A stretch of 51,245 bases of DNA. It comes from Methanomassiliicoccaceae archaeon. GTDB lineage: Archaea > Thermoplasmatota > Thermoplasmata > Methanomassiliicoccales > Methanomethylophilaceae. Numbering within the stretch: the stretch's first letter is position 1; every line of letters starts with the position of its first letter. Shown here one piece after another: positions 1 to 7,907 of this stretch. The position numbers were made by a program, and so were the translations under genes. The stretch is taken from assembly GCA_031285205.1 (NCBI GenBank), contig JAITWO010000024.1, positions 1-51,245 of the forward strand, written 5' to 3'. The notes under the pieces are model-generated. The model worked only from the letters and a program-made list of their open reading frames with translations, did not search any database and had not been told where the DNA came from.

Positions 1-180
1 TTGTTTGGCGATGATAAATATCGAAAGGCCGCTTATACTTCTTCGCCAGCCCTCCGCAGTGATCTGAAAAAACATCAACCGTTTACGATCGCCCGGTCGC
101 TCTAAGTGTCATACTCGGGATAAATTTAATTTTGGATGTTAAATATATCGGGTTGTAGGGTATGATCCGTCCGGTCCGGC

Positions 181-675
181 TCAGCCGTATATCCTGGCGA
201 CCGCTTCATCACCGTTCACGTTGATCTCAGCAAGCGCATCAACGTATTCCCTGATGTAACGTTTGAGGTTCAGTATCCCGTACAGGACGACGAGCGCCAC
301 GATGACGACAACGGCGATCACGCCGATCAGCACATCCGCTTCGAATCCCGGATAGAATGCAAGGACGATGAGCATCACTATCGCGATCTCGGAGTGAAGC
401 ATCGCCTGCCTCAGCGCTCCGAGGCGCTCTATCTCGTCGCTGAGCAATGCTGTGTAACTTAGCGGACTCTTTACGGAGTTCCACTCCTCCAGTGTCTGCT
501 TGGACACCGTTTTCTCATCCAGCTCATTCACCGACCTCAATATCCTGTATCGGCCGAGAAGCTTTGATGATGCCCTCACTGCAAGTATGATCGTCGGTGT
601 CGACAGTATTATGAGAAGCAACGCCACGATGACCAGGGCATTGAACAGAAGATCTGATGTTATGAGCGAAGGCAT
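181..675 (-). CDS. Small membrane protein, DUF2721-like
   Basis: Predicted 164-residue integral membrane protein of unknown function. From the ATG at 675 there is one hydrophobic segment at about residues 9-33, a basic amphipathic region (RYRILRSVNEL), a central hydrophilic stretch, and a pair of hydrophobic segments at about 95-138 followed by a basic tail. A first membrane helix followed by an R-rich segment, then 'LGALRQAMLHSEIAI' leading into two helices, resembles DUF2721 proteins; that family match is only by eye. An in-frame GTG at 699 would add eight residues, but a TATA-like element (AATTATATG, 700-708) lies about 29 bases before the ATG at 675, so the shorter form is preferred. It stands alone between a short promoter-containing gap and a convergent-free region; no partner is apparent. 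Confidence 0.7.
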   Translation of the reverse strand: MPSLITSDLLFNALVIVALLLIILSTPTIILAVRASSKLLGRYRILRSVNELDEKTVSKQTLEEWNSVKSPLSYTALLSDEIERLGALRQAMLHSEIAIVMLIVLAFYPGFEADVLIGVIAVVVIVALVVLYGILNLKRYIREYVDALAEINVNGDEAVARIYG

Positions 676-761
676 TGCGTCACGACCATGCAGTCCCACA
701 TATAATTACTTTCTATCACTGCTCCTTTTTTTGTAGGGACAGTGAAAGTGATGAAGAAGAG

Positions 762-1190
762 TCACTTCTTCATCTTTATCATTTCTGCCGGAGCCATCCC
801 GACGGAGTACCACGCTGTTCTGAATTTAACTTCGTAATACACGTTGTTCATTGCGCCGGACTCGATGAACGCCTTGAATTCCGGATACCTTTGGAACAGC
901 ACTGTGTTGTACGCACTGACCTTCTTCGCGCTCGCCTTCACTGCGGTACCGTCTATCGCCACGTAAAGAAGCTCCTCAAGCTTCGCCCCCGGCTCCGATT
1001 CCATGACCGTTAAACTGACCTTAGGGTTCTTTTCGATGTTCGCCGCCTTTATCGTCCTCGGGTCGGTCATGAATATCATGCTGTCGCCGACCATGACATA
1101 TTCCAGTATCGACGACCTCGGCTTATCTTTGCTGCATGTTGCGATGCACATGACCCTGTTCTTTCTCAAAAGTTCCAGTACCTTCTCCAT
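762..1190 (-). CDS. Pyridoxamine 5'-phosphate oxidase-family FMN-binding protein
   Basis: A 142-residue split-barrel flavin-binding protein. The N-terminus MEKVLELLRKNRVMCIATC, the phrase 'KPRSSILEYVMVGDSMIFMTDPRT' split over two strands, and the following 'KAANIEKNPKVSLTV' are typical of small PNPOx-like proteins, which bind FMN or related cofactors as dimers and whose substrates are often unknown. Length is normal for the family. A Shine-Dalgarno-like GGTGATG sits just upstream of the ATG at 1190, and a TATA-like AAATATATAA lies further up at about 1222-1233. It diverges from the flavoprotein gene at 1350, so a shared redox role is possible but not shown. True vitamin B6 oxidase activity is not implied. 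Confidence 0.85.
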   Translation of the reverse strand: MEKVLELLRKNRVMCIATCSKDKPRSSILEYVMVGDSMIFMTDPRTIKAANIEKNPKVSLTVMESEPGAKLEELLYVAIDGTAVKASAKKVSAYNTVLFQRYPEFKAFIESGAMNNVYYEVKFRTAWYSVGMAPAEMIKMKK

Positions 1191-1349
1191 TTAACATCAC
1201 CGTTAATGTATCGCACCAGATAGTTATATATTTGTGTCGCCGGCAGAGAACGAGCACGCGCGTCGCCCGGGCAGGCAATGAAAAAGAAGGTTATGCAAAA
1301 GAACGGAAGAAGATAATGAAATACTCCGCAGCGCATTCATAACGCCGAG

Positions 1350-2846
1350 ATGAAAAAGAAAGTGATCGTAATAGGAGGCGGCATCGCCGGCCTGAGCGCC
1401 GGCATCTACGCGGCGAGATGCGGCTTTGACGTGACGATACTGGAATCACGCAACATAGCCGGCGGGAACTGCACAGCATGGAAGCGTAACGGATATCTGT
1501 TCGAGGGAGGGATGCACCGGCTCTCCGGTTCTGATGAGGATGAGCCGCTGAACAAGGTATGGAGGGCCGTAGGTGCGCTGAACGGCAGCGTGAATATACG
1601 CAGACCGGAGCCGTTCATGGTGTACGATCACAACGGAATGCCGATCCCGGTCCACAGGGATACGGACGAAACCGAAAAGCAGCTGATCGGGATATCGCCG
1701 GCGGATGAGAAGGAGATAAAAAGATTATGCAGGAGCGTCCGCAGGCTCAAAGACCTCAGCACACCCGTCCTTGATATAAAAGGCGTCAAGGTCACAAGAA
1801 AGAGCCGTATGCCGCCGTCGATGCTCTTTTCTGCATCAGCAGCATTTCGTACCATCCGTAAGTTCTCAGATGTTCCCGTGAACAAATACGTCAAAAGGTT
1901 CGGGCACGAAGGGATACGGAACATGATTCTGTCAGTTACCGGGGACGGCACAGGAATGGAGCCGGTGATATTCACGATGGGCCTTCTGGCGCGAGGTGGC
2001 GGCGGGTTCCCGGAAGGAGGGTCCCTGCCCTTCGTCAAAAGGATGACAGATACGTTCAGGTCATTGGGAGGGGAGCTGCGCTGCGGCACAAGGGCGGAGC
2101 GCGTGCTCATGGAGGACAACAAGGCAACGGGAGTATTGGCATGCGGGGCGATGGCATGCGGTGAAAGGATCAGGGCGGATGCGGTGATGGTCGCGACGGA
2201 CACGATGGCAGCAGAACATCTCTTTGAGATGCCGCCGAAAGGGTCATGGCTGGACGAGATGCGTTCCGTGACCGTGCCGACCACGGCAATGTTCATTTCC
2301 ATAGGGATAAACACGGATCTCAGCAGACATCCTCATTGTTTCTCATTCAAACTGAAACGGCCGACAGAACTGGCATCGCATACATATGAGTTCATAGGCT
2401 GTGTCAATCATTCAGCAGACCGCATATACTCGCCGGAAGGAAGGACGGCGATGACCGTTCAGTTAGGCGGGGATACGTACGAATTCTGGAAGAATGCGAA
2501 GGAAGAGGGCCGCTATACGGAGGAGAAGCAAAAGGTAGCCGATGCGGTCATGACCGCGCTGACAGAGCACATACCGGAGATCAACGGGAAGGCGGAGATA
2601 TGCGATGTCGCAACTCCTCTGACATACGAAAGGCACTGCGGCAGTTGGAAAGGGTCATGGATGACAGAGATCTCGCCTGATATGAGATCCGGGGGATATC
2701 CGGCGGTGATCGACGGATTCGAGGGAGTATATTTTGCGGGGCACCGCATGATGCCGCCGGGAGGACTTCCGGCAGCGTTATTGAGCGGGCGCAGAGCGGT
2801 GCAGTATCTGTGCAGAGATACAGGCACCACATTCATAAGCGAATGA
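1350..2846 (+). CDS. FAD-dependent oxidoreductase, phytoene desaturase/carotenoid isomerase-like
   Basis: A 498-residue NAD(P)/FAD-dependent oxidoreductase. The N-terminal Rossmann fold has GGGIAG at residues 9-14 and the ribose-binding acidic residue E32 at the end of the second strand (VTILES). The next segment, GGNCTAWKRNGYLFEGG, is the second FAD motif seen in CrtI and CrtISO-like enzymes. The C-terminal FAD-closing motif is at about 462-485 (GVYFAGHRMMPPGGLP). Family members desaturate, isomerise or saturate polyprenoids such as carotenoids or archaeal lipids; the substrate here cannot be read from sequence. The start is the ATG at 1350. A 12-codon reading frame at 1279 begins with nearly the same codons (MKKKV), probably a small duplication. 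No prenyl-chain gene is nearby. Confidence 0.85.
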   Translation: MKKKVIVIGGGIAGLSAGIYAARCGFDVTILESRNIAGGNCTAWKRNGYLFEGGMHRLSGSDEDEPLNKVWRAVGALNGSVNIRRPEPFMVYDHNGMPIPVHRDTDETEKQLIGISPADEKEIKRLCRSVRRLKDLSTPVLDIKGVKVTRKSRMPPSMLFSASAAFRTIRKFSDVPVNKYVKRFGHEGIRNMILSVTGDGTGMEPVIFTMGLLARGGGGFPEGGSLPFVKRMTDTFRSLGGELRCGTRAERVLMEDNKATGVLACGAMACGERIRADAVMVATDTMAAEHLFEMPPKGSWLDEMRSVTVPTTAMFISIGINTDLSRHPHCFSFKLKRPTELASHTYEFIGCVNHSADRIYSPEGRTAMTVQLGGDTYEFWKNAKEEGRYTEEKQKVADAVMTALTEHIPEINGKAEICDVATPLTYERHCGSWKGSWMTEISPDMRSGGYPAVIDGFEGVYFAGHRMMPPGGLPAALLSGRRAVQYLCRDTGTTFISE

Positions 2847-2907
2847 ATCGTATGCAGGCCACACCGGACAGAAAGAAGCGGATGCCAACATTTTGCAAAC
2901 CGTAAGC

Positions 2908-3270
2908 TTAGAGATCATTCAGGATCTTTTCACAAGCGGCCTTCAGCACTGGCACATCCTCCGTGACGATCGCCCATACTGTATTCAGTTTGATCACACC
3001 ATAGCCGTGGTTTATGATGTTCCTAGTCCCGATTATGTCTCTCCAGATTATTTCCGGATGTTTATAGGTCAGCTCTTCAGACAGGTCTCCTGCGGTCTCG
3101 CCTATCTGAGCGATACAGAATGCACAATCTCGCTGAAAGTGTCTGTCCTCCATGAATTTGATCTCGTCCTTACCGTAATAGTCCATGTTCCCTGCGATCT
3201 CATCGCAGTAGTAGATGATAGTCTCTATCAGAAGGCGATCGTTGCCTTTCGTGTTGCGCTCACGCTTCAT
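2908..3270 (-). CDS. hepT: HepT-like ribonuclease toxin (DUF86)
   Basis: A 120-residue all-helical HepT/DUF86 protein, the toxin of MNT/HepT systems. The catalytic RX4HXY motif is present as R83-NIIN-H88-G-Y90. Family proteins are HEPN RNases that cleave RNA, often tRNA, and are silenced when the partner nucleotidyltransferase AMPylates the tyrosine of this motif. Its ATG (3270) lies inside the end of the MNT gene, giving an 11-base overlap and implying translational coupling. The tail (NTVWAIVTEDVPVLKAACEKIL) is a complete family C-terminus, so this copy looks intact, unlike the second copy at 11514-11841. The stop is TAA. Confidence 0.88.
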   Translation of the reverse strand: MKRERNTKGNDRLLIETIIYYCDEIAGNMDYYGKDEIKFMEDRHFQRDCAFCIAQIGETAGDLSEELTYKHPEIIWRDIIGTRNIINHGYGVIKLNTVWAIVTEDVPVLKAACEKILNDL

Positions 3271-3568
3271 ATAAGATCACGCTCTCCCTGAGTATCTTGT
3301 TCAGGAATTCATGACCGATAGAATCTACGGTGACAAGGTCGATCTCATTGCCTACCGCATCTTTTAGGTCCATGAAGAATCCGCCTAACTTGAATCCGCG
3401 TATCTTCCCTAATTCTATGCAGAAATCATAATCGCTGCCCTCATCGTGATCTCCTCTGGCGACCGATCCGAAAAGGTATATCTTTCCACATCCGTACTTC
3501 TCCGCCACCGGGGCGACCAAGAGTTTCAGCTCATCGATCGTGTGTATCCTATGAGCTGTTGGTGTCAT
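3260..3568 (-). CDS. mntA: MNT-type nucleotidyltransferase antitoxin
   Basis: Minimal nucleotidyltransferase that pairs with the downstream HepT gene. The active-site signature GSX10DXD is clear: 'LFGSVARGDHDEGSDYDF', giving G34-S35, D46 and D48 counted from the ATG at 3568. Family enzymes AMPylate HepT to inactivate it. An in-frame ATG at 3589 would add seven residues, but the TATA-like AGTTTTAATC (3591-3600, minus strand) is centred 27 bases before 3568, fitting a leaderless start at 3568. The same arrangement is preserved in the second copy at 11838-12146, to which this protein is strongly similar through its whole length. Confidence 0.88.
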   Translation of the reverse strand: MTPTAHRIHTIDELKLLVAPVAEKYGCGKIYLFGSVARGDHDEGSDYDFCIELGKIRGFKLGGFFMDLKDAVGNEIDLVTVDSIGHEFLNKILRESVILYEA

Positions 3569-3590
3569 GCTTGTGTATTGGCCACACATT

Positions 3591-3600
3591 GATTAAAACT
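3591..3600 (-). promoter_or_regulatory. TATA-like box of the first MNT/HepT module
   Basis: Minus-strand AGTTTTAATC is centred 27 bases before the ATG at 3568. The same sequence at the same distance precedes the second MNT gene (about 12168-12177), so the promoter was duplicated with the module. Confidence 0.5.
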
Positions 3601-3803
3601 TTCCGCAGACGTCTTCAGTGCGGACATAAGATAAAGGATCGTCGGTGGACCTCCTGCCCATTGTGTTCTCACCTTCTCTTGAAGGGCAGCCCCGATCAAA
3701 GACGCGGCCGTCCAAGACAGGAGTAGCATGGGTTGCGGATATGATCCGATGTCGGTCTCGCAAAGACGAGAATGAAATACTGCGCATAACATTCATATGC
3801 CGT

Positions 3804-4244
3804 ATGTTGACGGACGAGTACGTTACGCAGAAGTTCAGGGAGGGGATAGACTGCTCGATGCTGGTGCTTGCGGAGGCCGCAGGCATCATAGGTATAACGA
3901 CCGAGGAAGCGTACAGGATGGGCGCATGCTTCGGTGCAGGGATGCTCACGGGAGGAGTATGCGGAGCGGTGACAGGAGCATTCATCGCCCTCGGTATCAA
4001 GTACGGCAACCACAGGCTGAACGACATGGACCAAAAGCTGACGGTGACGCTGAAACGTGACGAGTTGGTAAGAAGATTCAAAGAGGAGCACGGAAGTGTC
4101 GACTGTCCGGAGATACTCGGGTACGACCTCCGGGACCCGATACAAAGGCAGAACGCGAGGGACAACAGGGCCATTGACAACAAATGCCCGATGTTCTGCA
4201 GGACCGCCGCCAGGCTGCTGAACGAACTTCTGCAGGAGCCGTGA
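3804..4244 (+). CDS. C_GCAxxG_C_C family redox-active protein
   Basis: A 146-residue protein of the C_GCAxxG_C_C family of putative redox or metal-binding proteins. From the ATG at 3804 the family cysteines are visible: C17 (IDCSMLVL), the glycine-rich MGACFGAGM around C42, C53 in GGVCGAVTGAF, then VDCPEILGYD near residue 102 and KCPMFC near 131. The frame is open upstream to 3645, but the added 53 residues (MDLLPIVFSPS...) match nothing in the family and I treat them as non-coding. Members are common in anaerobes, sometimes with an added membrane or electron-transfer domain that is absent here. The function is unproven. The next gene starts 17 bases downstream. Confidence 0.85.
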   Translation: MLTDEYVTQKFREGIDCSMLVLAEAAGIIGITTEEAYRMGACFGAGMLTGGVCGAVTGAFIALGIKYGNHRLNDMDQKLTVTLKRDELVRRFKEEHGSVDCPEILGYDLRDPIQRQNARDNRAIDNKCPMFCRTAARLLNELLQEP

Positions 4245-4261
4245 GCAATGGAGAGGAGCAC

Positions 4262-4678
4262 ATGTCACTGAGCGCGTTCGGGGACAAGGGAGTGATGCCC
4301 GATGATCATGCGGTATCATCGGCATTGGGCGCGAACAAACAATTATGGGACGAGATCAAGGATCATGCTGCTTCATACAATGATATGAACGAAGAATGGA
4401 AATTCTATTCCAAGGCCGCAGGATGGACATTGCTCATAAGAAGCGGGAAGCGCACACTTTTCTACATGATGCCGATGAACGGCCTTTTCAGAGTGAGTTT
4501 CGTGTTCGGCGGGAAAGCGGCAGATGAGGCGCAGCGGTCGGATCTGCCGGATGCTTTGATCAATACAATAACAACAGCGAAACAATACGCAGAAGGGCGC
4601 AGCTTCATGACGGACGTGAAGGAAAAAGATGACGTAAGCACGGTCATCAGGCTCATTGCCATCAAGGATGCCAACTGA
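4262..4678 (+). CDS. DUF3788 family protein
   Basis: A 138-residue soluble protein matching the DUF3788 pattern: WKFYSKAAGWTLLIRSGKRTLFYMMP split by a short turn, then GLFRVSFVFGGKAADEA, SDLPDALINTITTAKQYAEGR and a C-terminal strand ending VIRLIAIK. Function unknown; the family is mostly found in anaerobic gut bacteria and some archaea. The frame extends back to 4184, overlapping the preceding gene, but the match begins at the ATG at 4262 (MSLSAFGDKG), 17 bases after the previous stop and preceded by GGAGAGGAG, a good ribosome-binding sequence. It is probably co-transcribed with the C_GCAxxG_C_C gene. Confidence 0.82.
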   Translation: MSLSAFGDKGVMPDDHAVSSALGANKQLWDEIKDHAASYNDMNEEWKFYSKAAGWTLLIRSGKRTLFYMMPMNGLFRVSFVFGGKAADEAQRSDLPDALINTITTAKQYAEGRSFMTDVKEKDDVSTVIRLIAIKDAN

Positions 4679-4752
4679 CGGCGCAGGTGACACTTTCAGA
4701 CAATAATGATTTAAAATAAACGGCAGTTATATCCAGCAAGAAGGTAACGTTC

Positions 4753-6123
4753 ATGAAACTGCCATCAGATGAAGATGTATCGAAAGGAGACAAACCGGCG
4801 ACCGAATACACAGCACAGGCGGCATCGCCGATCGTGAACGGCGAAGTAAAGATGATCATCAAAGACAGATCGTTCACAGTCACAGCATTATTCGATGCGG
4901 TGGAGATGTCATTCGCAAGAGTGAACAAGATAGGATGCGCTGATTACGTGGTGAATGTCGATACGGACGACGGAGGATTCAGCTTTTCCAGGATGGGGCA
5001 GTGGGCGCAGCCGTTCTGCGATGCGCTGTGCGCCGCATACAACAAAGTTGTGACAAAAGCGTTCTTCGTATCAGGCGACCCGATCACCAATGCGGAGGGA
5101 GATTACCGTTTCACAGAGAACGGGGCGGTAGTCAGCGGATCAAAAGCGCCGATGTACGTGTATGAGAATTGCATCGTCGCCCTGCCGCCGAATGCGGATG
5201 CCAGACGCATCCCGTTGTGTTTCATGACAGGTATGGATAAAAAAGATTATGAAATGACGCTGAGCCTCAACACAGGAGAGGCATACACCTTAGCAAGGAT
5301 AGGTTATGCCACCGCCCCGTTCGCTGACGCGATCGAAAAACAGATACGGGCGCTGCGCGAGAAAACATTGGCAACGATGAAAGAGCTGGACCCGTCCCTG
5401 TCAGCGGTGCAGGCTTCGCAGATCGCCAAACTCATCCCGGAGGGCGTGGCGGCCCCCATGGGGCAGCTGAGATCAATAGCACCATCGTTCGCGAAGGCAC
5501 TGGAAGCCAAGATCGCGGGCACCCGCGCAGCGGAACCGTACACGGAGTTCAGTTCGTTATGCGACCCGTCGCAGATATGGGTGGGGTTGAGGAAGAACGA
5601 CATGCGGCAGGACGCCGAGAAGGAAGAAGACGACGAGGAGGCCGAAGGTCAGGAACAGAAGAAGGACCCTTACCTCGTCTGGATGATCGCCCCTTCCAGA
5701 GACGGAAAATATGCGGCTGTGGAGTTCGCGGTTGCCGACACGGCGACATTCGTATACAGGACGGAAGGCAATTTCAACAACTTCGCGACGCAGCTGAACC
5801 GGGCGCTTGAAGCAATAAGCTTCAAGCGTGAAGTTATACGGATGACGGACGCAGAACTCCAAAAACCGGAGAACACTGATTATCTGATGGCAGCCAAACG
5901 CACATCATCGCTTCAGTTCATCCGTAAGAATTTCGTTGGAAGGGTGATACACTCGGGCCACGACGCATGGAAGCGTAAACTGGCGGAGATGTGGGGCGGT
6001 ACGGCACCGCAGGCATCAGGTGCACCTCAGACATCATCGCAGGCGGCAGGAAAATGCGGATCGTGCGGCGCAGAAATGGAACAGGGAAGAAAGTTCTGCG
6101 GATCGTGCGGACACAAGAACTGA
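4753..6123 (+). CDS. Hypothetical protein with C-terminal zinc ribbon and repeated N-terminal units
   Basis: A 456-residue soluble protein I do not recognise as a named family. The last 24 residues form a zinc ribbon with C435, C438, C449 and C452 (CGSCG...FCGSCG). A linker rich in Ala, Gln and Ser precedes it. Three segments look like repeats of one fold: about 57-105 (VVNVDTDDGGFSFSRMGQWA and on), about 165-215 (MTLSLNTGEAYTLARIGYAT and on) and about 315-370 (VEFAVADTATFVYRTEG and on), each a few strands followed by a helix that begins with an aromatic-rich step. The pattern suggests PH-like units, but this is inference. A very acidic stretch (about 285-305) separates the second and third units. 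No membrane segment or signal peptide. Confidence 0.75.
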   Translation: MKLPSDEDVSKGDKPATEYTAQAASPIVNGEVKMIIKDRSFTVTALFDAVEMSFARVNKIGCADYVVNVDTDDGGFSFSRMGQWAQPFCDALCAAYNKVVTKAFFVSGDPITNAEGDYRFTENGAVVSGSKAPMYVYENCIVALPPNADARRIPLCFMTGMDKKDYEMTLSLNTGEAYTLARIGYATAPFADAIEKQIRALREKTLATMKELDPSLSAVQASQIAKLIPEGVAAPMGQLRSIAPSFAKALEAKIAGTRAAEPYTEFSSLCDPSQIWVGLRKNDMRQDAEKEEDDEEAEGQEQKKDPYLVWMIAPSRDGKYAAVEFAVADTATFVYRTEGNFNNFATQLNRALEAISFKREVIRMTDAELQKPENTDYLMAAKRTSSLQFIRKNFVGRVIHSGHDAWKRKLAEMWGGTAPQASGAPQTSSQAAGKCGSCGAEMEQGRKFCGSCGHKN

Positions 6124-6164
6124 GGGAAGCGAAGATCAGGGAACATCGGTGCTGCATAAGGAAG

Positions 6165-7106
6165 TCACAGGTCATCAAGCCGCATCTGCGCGTCGCGGTA
6201 TGACCTTACCCTGCGTTCGATGATGATGTCATCATCGCCGACGCATCCGGAGATGAGCGGCGACAGAGAGTCATGTTCCGCGGAGTTCAAGATGACCGTA
6301 CGCTGATCATAATTAGCATAGCAATACAGGCAGCCGTTCCTGCAGGTGTTGTACATGCCGATGTCGATGCTTGAGGCGCAGCGGCACTCGGCACGCTGAT
6401 TGTTGTCTCCGGTGGCGATCAAACGGCGGCCGGTCAGTTCTGATATCAGGTGTTCATCAACGCACTGCGCCCTTCCGATGCCGATATCCCGCATATCATT
6501 CTTTTCCGCGCAAATGCCGATATCCAATCCGCGGTCATGAGCGATCCCGGCAAGCCGGGAAGCGACATATGCTTTCATATCCTCCGACAATTTTGAAAGA
6601 GCCAGCTTCCCGATGTTACTTCTGACGCAGCGGTAACCGTCGTCAATGAAACTGATGGTGACCCGGCGCGTATGATCACATAACACATCCGCCATATCAC
6701 CGAAAGCACGGACATGGTACTCCGGTGTGTACTTGCCATTGATGAGAATAGGATCGTACCTCCAGATGACCCTGTCCTTACCTATCATATCAGATAACTT
6801 CCTGAATGCATCCAATATTCTGCCTTTCGGGGGCAGGCCCGGTTCAATGTCCTTATCGTACGGCGTGACCGTGAACTGGAAATAGTATGTGTGACCATCA
6901 AGCTCATCCAAGCGGTCCAGCACAGGCAAGGGGTTCTTCGTCCACAGGACAACAGCATCAACAACATCCGGCGTGATCTTTACCTTACTGACCTGACGGA
7001 AGTTCATAGGGTTGCGGACCATCACGGAACCCTCTCTGATACGGTTGAAGAACCATTCCGAGTAATAGGACGGTATGTCCGTCCTCCGGCTTGCGCTTAT
7101 TATCAT
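6165..7106 (-). CDS. DUF1848 family protein with radical-SAM-like cysteine cluster
   Basis: A 313-residue DUF1848 protein. The N-terminus MIISASRRTDIPSYYSEWF and the phrase VVLWTKNPLPVLDRLDEL are diagnostic of the family. The C-terminal cluster has C241, C243, then C255-RNG-C259-LY-C262, a CX3CX2C of the radical SAM type followed by YANYD, so an iron-sulfur cluster is likely, although its position near the C-terminus is unusual for a radical SAM enzyme. Reaction and substrate are unknown. It is an isolated minus-strand gene, convergent with the zinc-ribbon gene. The start ATG at 7106 is the family start. Confidence 0.85.
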   Translation of the reverse strand: MIISASRRTDIPSYYSEWFFNRIREGSVMVRNPMNFRQVSKVKITPDVVDAVVLWTKNPLPVLDRLDELDGHTYYFQFTVTPYDKDIEPGLPPKGRILDAFRKLSDMIGKDRVIWRYDPILINGKYTPEYHVRAFGDMADVLCDHTRRVTISFIDDGYRCVRSNIGKLALSKLSEDMKAYVASRLAGIAHDRGLDIGICAEKNDMRDIGIGRAQCVDEHLISELTGRRLIATGDNNQRAECRCASSIDIGMYNTCRNGCLYCYANYDQRTVILNSAEHDSLSPLISGCVGDDDIIIERRVRSYRDAQMRLDDL

Positions 7107-7340
7107 CTCGTTTCACCTTTTATTGCCGGTATACACATATCGCCGGTGAAGTTTAAAGTCTGATGCACAGCACATTGTCGCGCGCAAAACAGGAATGTCA
7201 TTGATATCTGTTGGCAGATGCCGTTGCATTGAACATAATGCACATTAGCTCAATGGAGATCAAGTCAGTGGAAATTAAATTAAAGGATATCAGATCAACG
7301 GATTTTACTCAATAGTTCAAGGCATCTGCTATCTTCATTG
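7107..7340. other. Non-coding gap upstream of the repeat unit
   Basis: No gene is visible here. The stretch includes the upstream region of the DUF1848 gene and several short near-repeats of the type TCAGTGGA/TCAACGGA around 7250-7305. It leads directly into the dyad and hairpin unit that starts near 7341. Confidence 0.5.
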
Positions 7341-7348
7341 TTAGTATC

Positions 7349-7381
7349 AATAGTATATCTATTTATACTATGTATACTATT
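7349..7381. promoter_or_regulatory. Dyad operator/promoter, copy 1
   Basis: Inverted repeat AATAGTATAT (7349-7358) and GTATACTATT (7372-7381), one mismatch between arms, with a 13-base AT-rich spacer that holds a TATA-like TTTATAC. Copy 2 at 7873-7904 has perfect arms. The shape suits a dimeric regulator binding over a promoter; a transcript would start near 7390 and run into the hairpin at 7403-7467. Confidence 0.5.
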
Positions 7382-7384
7382 AAA

Positions 7385-7485
7385 CACCGAGCAGGAATAA
7401 AAGGGCGCCCGAATGATTTATCCTCCTATCGTCTCTCACCTTGCGATAAAAAGAGACACGGGCGCCCCCTCTCTTTGCTCTAAAA
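7385..7485 (+). ncRNA. Candidate small structured RNA, copy 1
   Basis: Just downstream of the dyad is an outer stem GGGCGCCCG (7403-7411) with CGGGCGCCC (7459-7467) and an inner stem GTCTCT (7431-7436) with AGAGAC (7452-7457), followed by the pyrimidine-rich CCTCTCTTTGCTCT. The first 30 bases (ACTATTAAACACCGAGCAGG) are shared with copy 2. The hairpin could instead be a terminator or 5' leader of the membrane-protein gene that begins at 7562. Transcription is not proven. Confidence 0.35.
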
Positions 7486-7561
7486 TTTCATCCCATGAGA
7501 ACAAATAAGATAAAAACGGGCACACGATATCCTCTCTTTGAATTCATATAGGGGCATGCCG

Positions 7562-7861
7562 ATGAGGGACGGTACCAAGATCGCGATATTTGTCGTCTCG
7601 ATAATACTATTCTGCATGCTATGCATCCCTATCGCGATACATGGGCAAGGCAGCGTCATCTTATTATTGACGGCAGCCCTGTTTGTCGCGTTCGCTGTTC
7701 CGTTATTCATGGGCAAGGGCACGTGGATGATAGCCGGCATCAATATGATGTCCGAAGAGGAGAGAAGTAAGCTCGATATACCAAAAATATCAAAGAGCGT
7801 GGGGATCATCTGTCTTTTTACAGCCGTTTTTCTGATTTTCATATACTTGTTCTTATATTAA
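7562..7861 (+). CDS. DUF3784-like small membrane protein
   Basis: A 99-residue protein with three predicted membrane helices at about residues 5-24, 30-48 and 77-97. The phrase 'MGKGTWMIAGINMMSEEERSKLDIPKISK', split by a turn, corresponds to the conserved GKGxxLIAGYNTMSxEEKxxYD signature of DUF3784 proteins. Function unknown. An ATG at 7556 and a TTG at 7538 are also in frame; 7562 is preferred because AGGGG at 7550-7554 is then seven bases away. The gene sits exactly between the two dyad/hairpin units at 7349-7467 and 7873-7999, so it may belong to the same duplicated or mobile cassette. Confidence 0.72.
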   Translation: MRDGTKIAIFVVSIILFCMLCIPIAIHGQGSVILLLTAALFVAFAVPLFMGKGTWMIAGINMMSEEERSKLDIPKISKSVGIICLFTAVFLIFIYLFLY

Positions 7862-7872
7862 TCGATAGTACT

Positions 7873-7904
7873 AATAGTATACTTTATATATTATGTATAC
7901 TATT
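7873..7904. promoter_or_regulatory. Dyad operator/promoter, copy 2
   Basis: Perfect 10-base inverted repeat AATAGTATAC (7873-7882) and GTATACTATT (7895-7904) around the spacer TTTATATATTAT, which can act as a TATA box. It begins 12 bases after the stop of the DUF3784-like gene. The half-site core GTATAC is itself palindromic; centres are 22 bases apart, about two helical turns. Confidence 0.55.
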
Positions 7905-7907
7905 AAA

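Noticed and set aside
1-105. Open frame at the left edge (TTG at 1 to TAA at 103-105, 34 codons)
   Set aside because: Too short to judge, composition is not gene-like, and a leftward TATA-like element overlaps it; it could be a gene end, but I cannot support it.
3645-3803. N-terminal extension of the C_GCAxxG_C_C protein
   Set aside because: The 53 added residues fit no family pattern and a good start is present at 3804.
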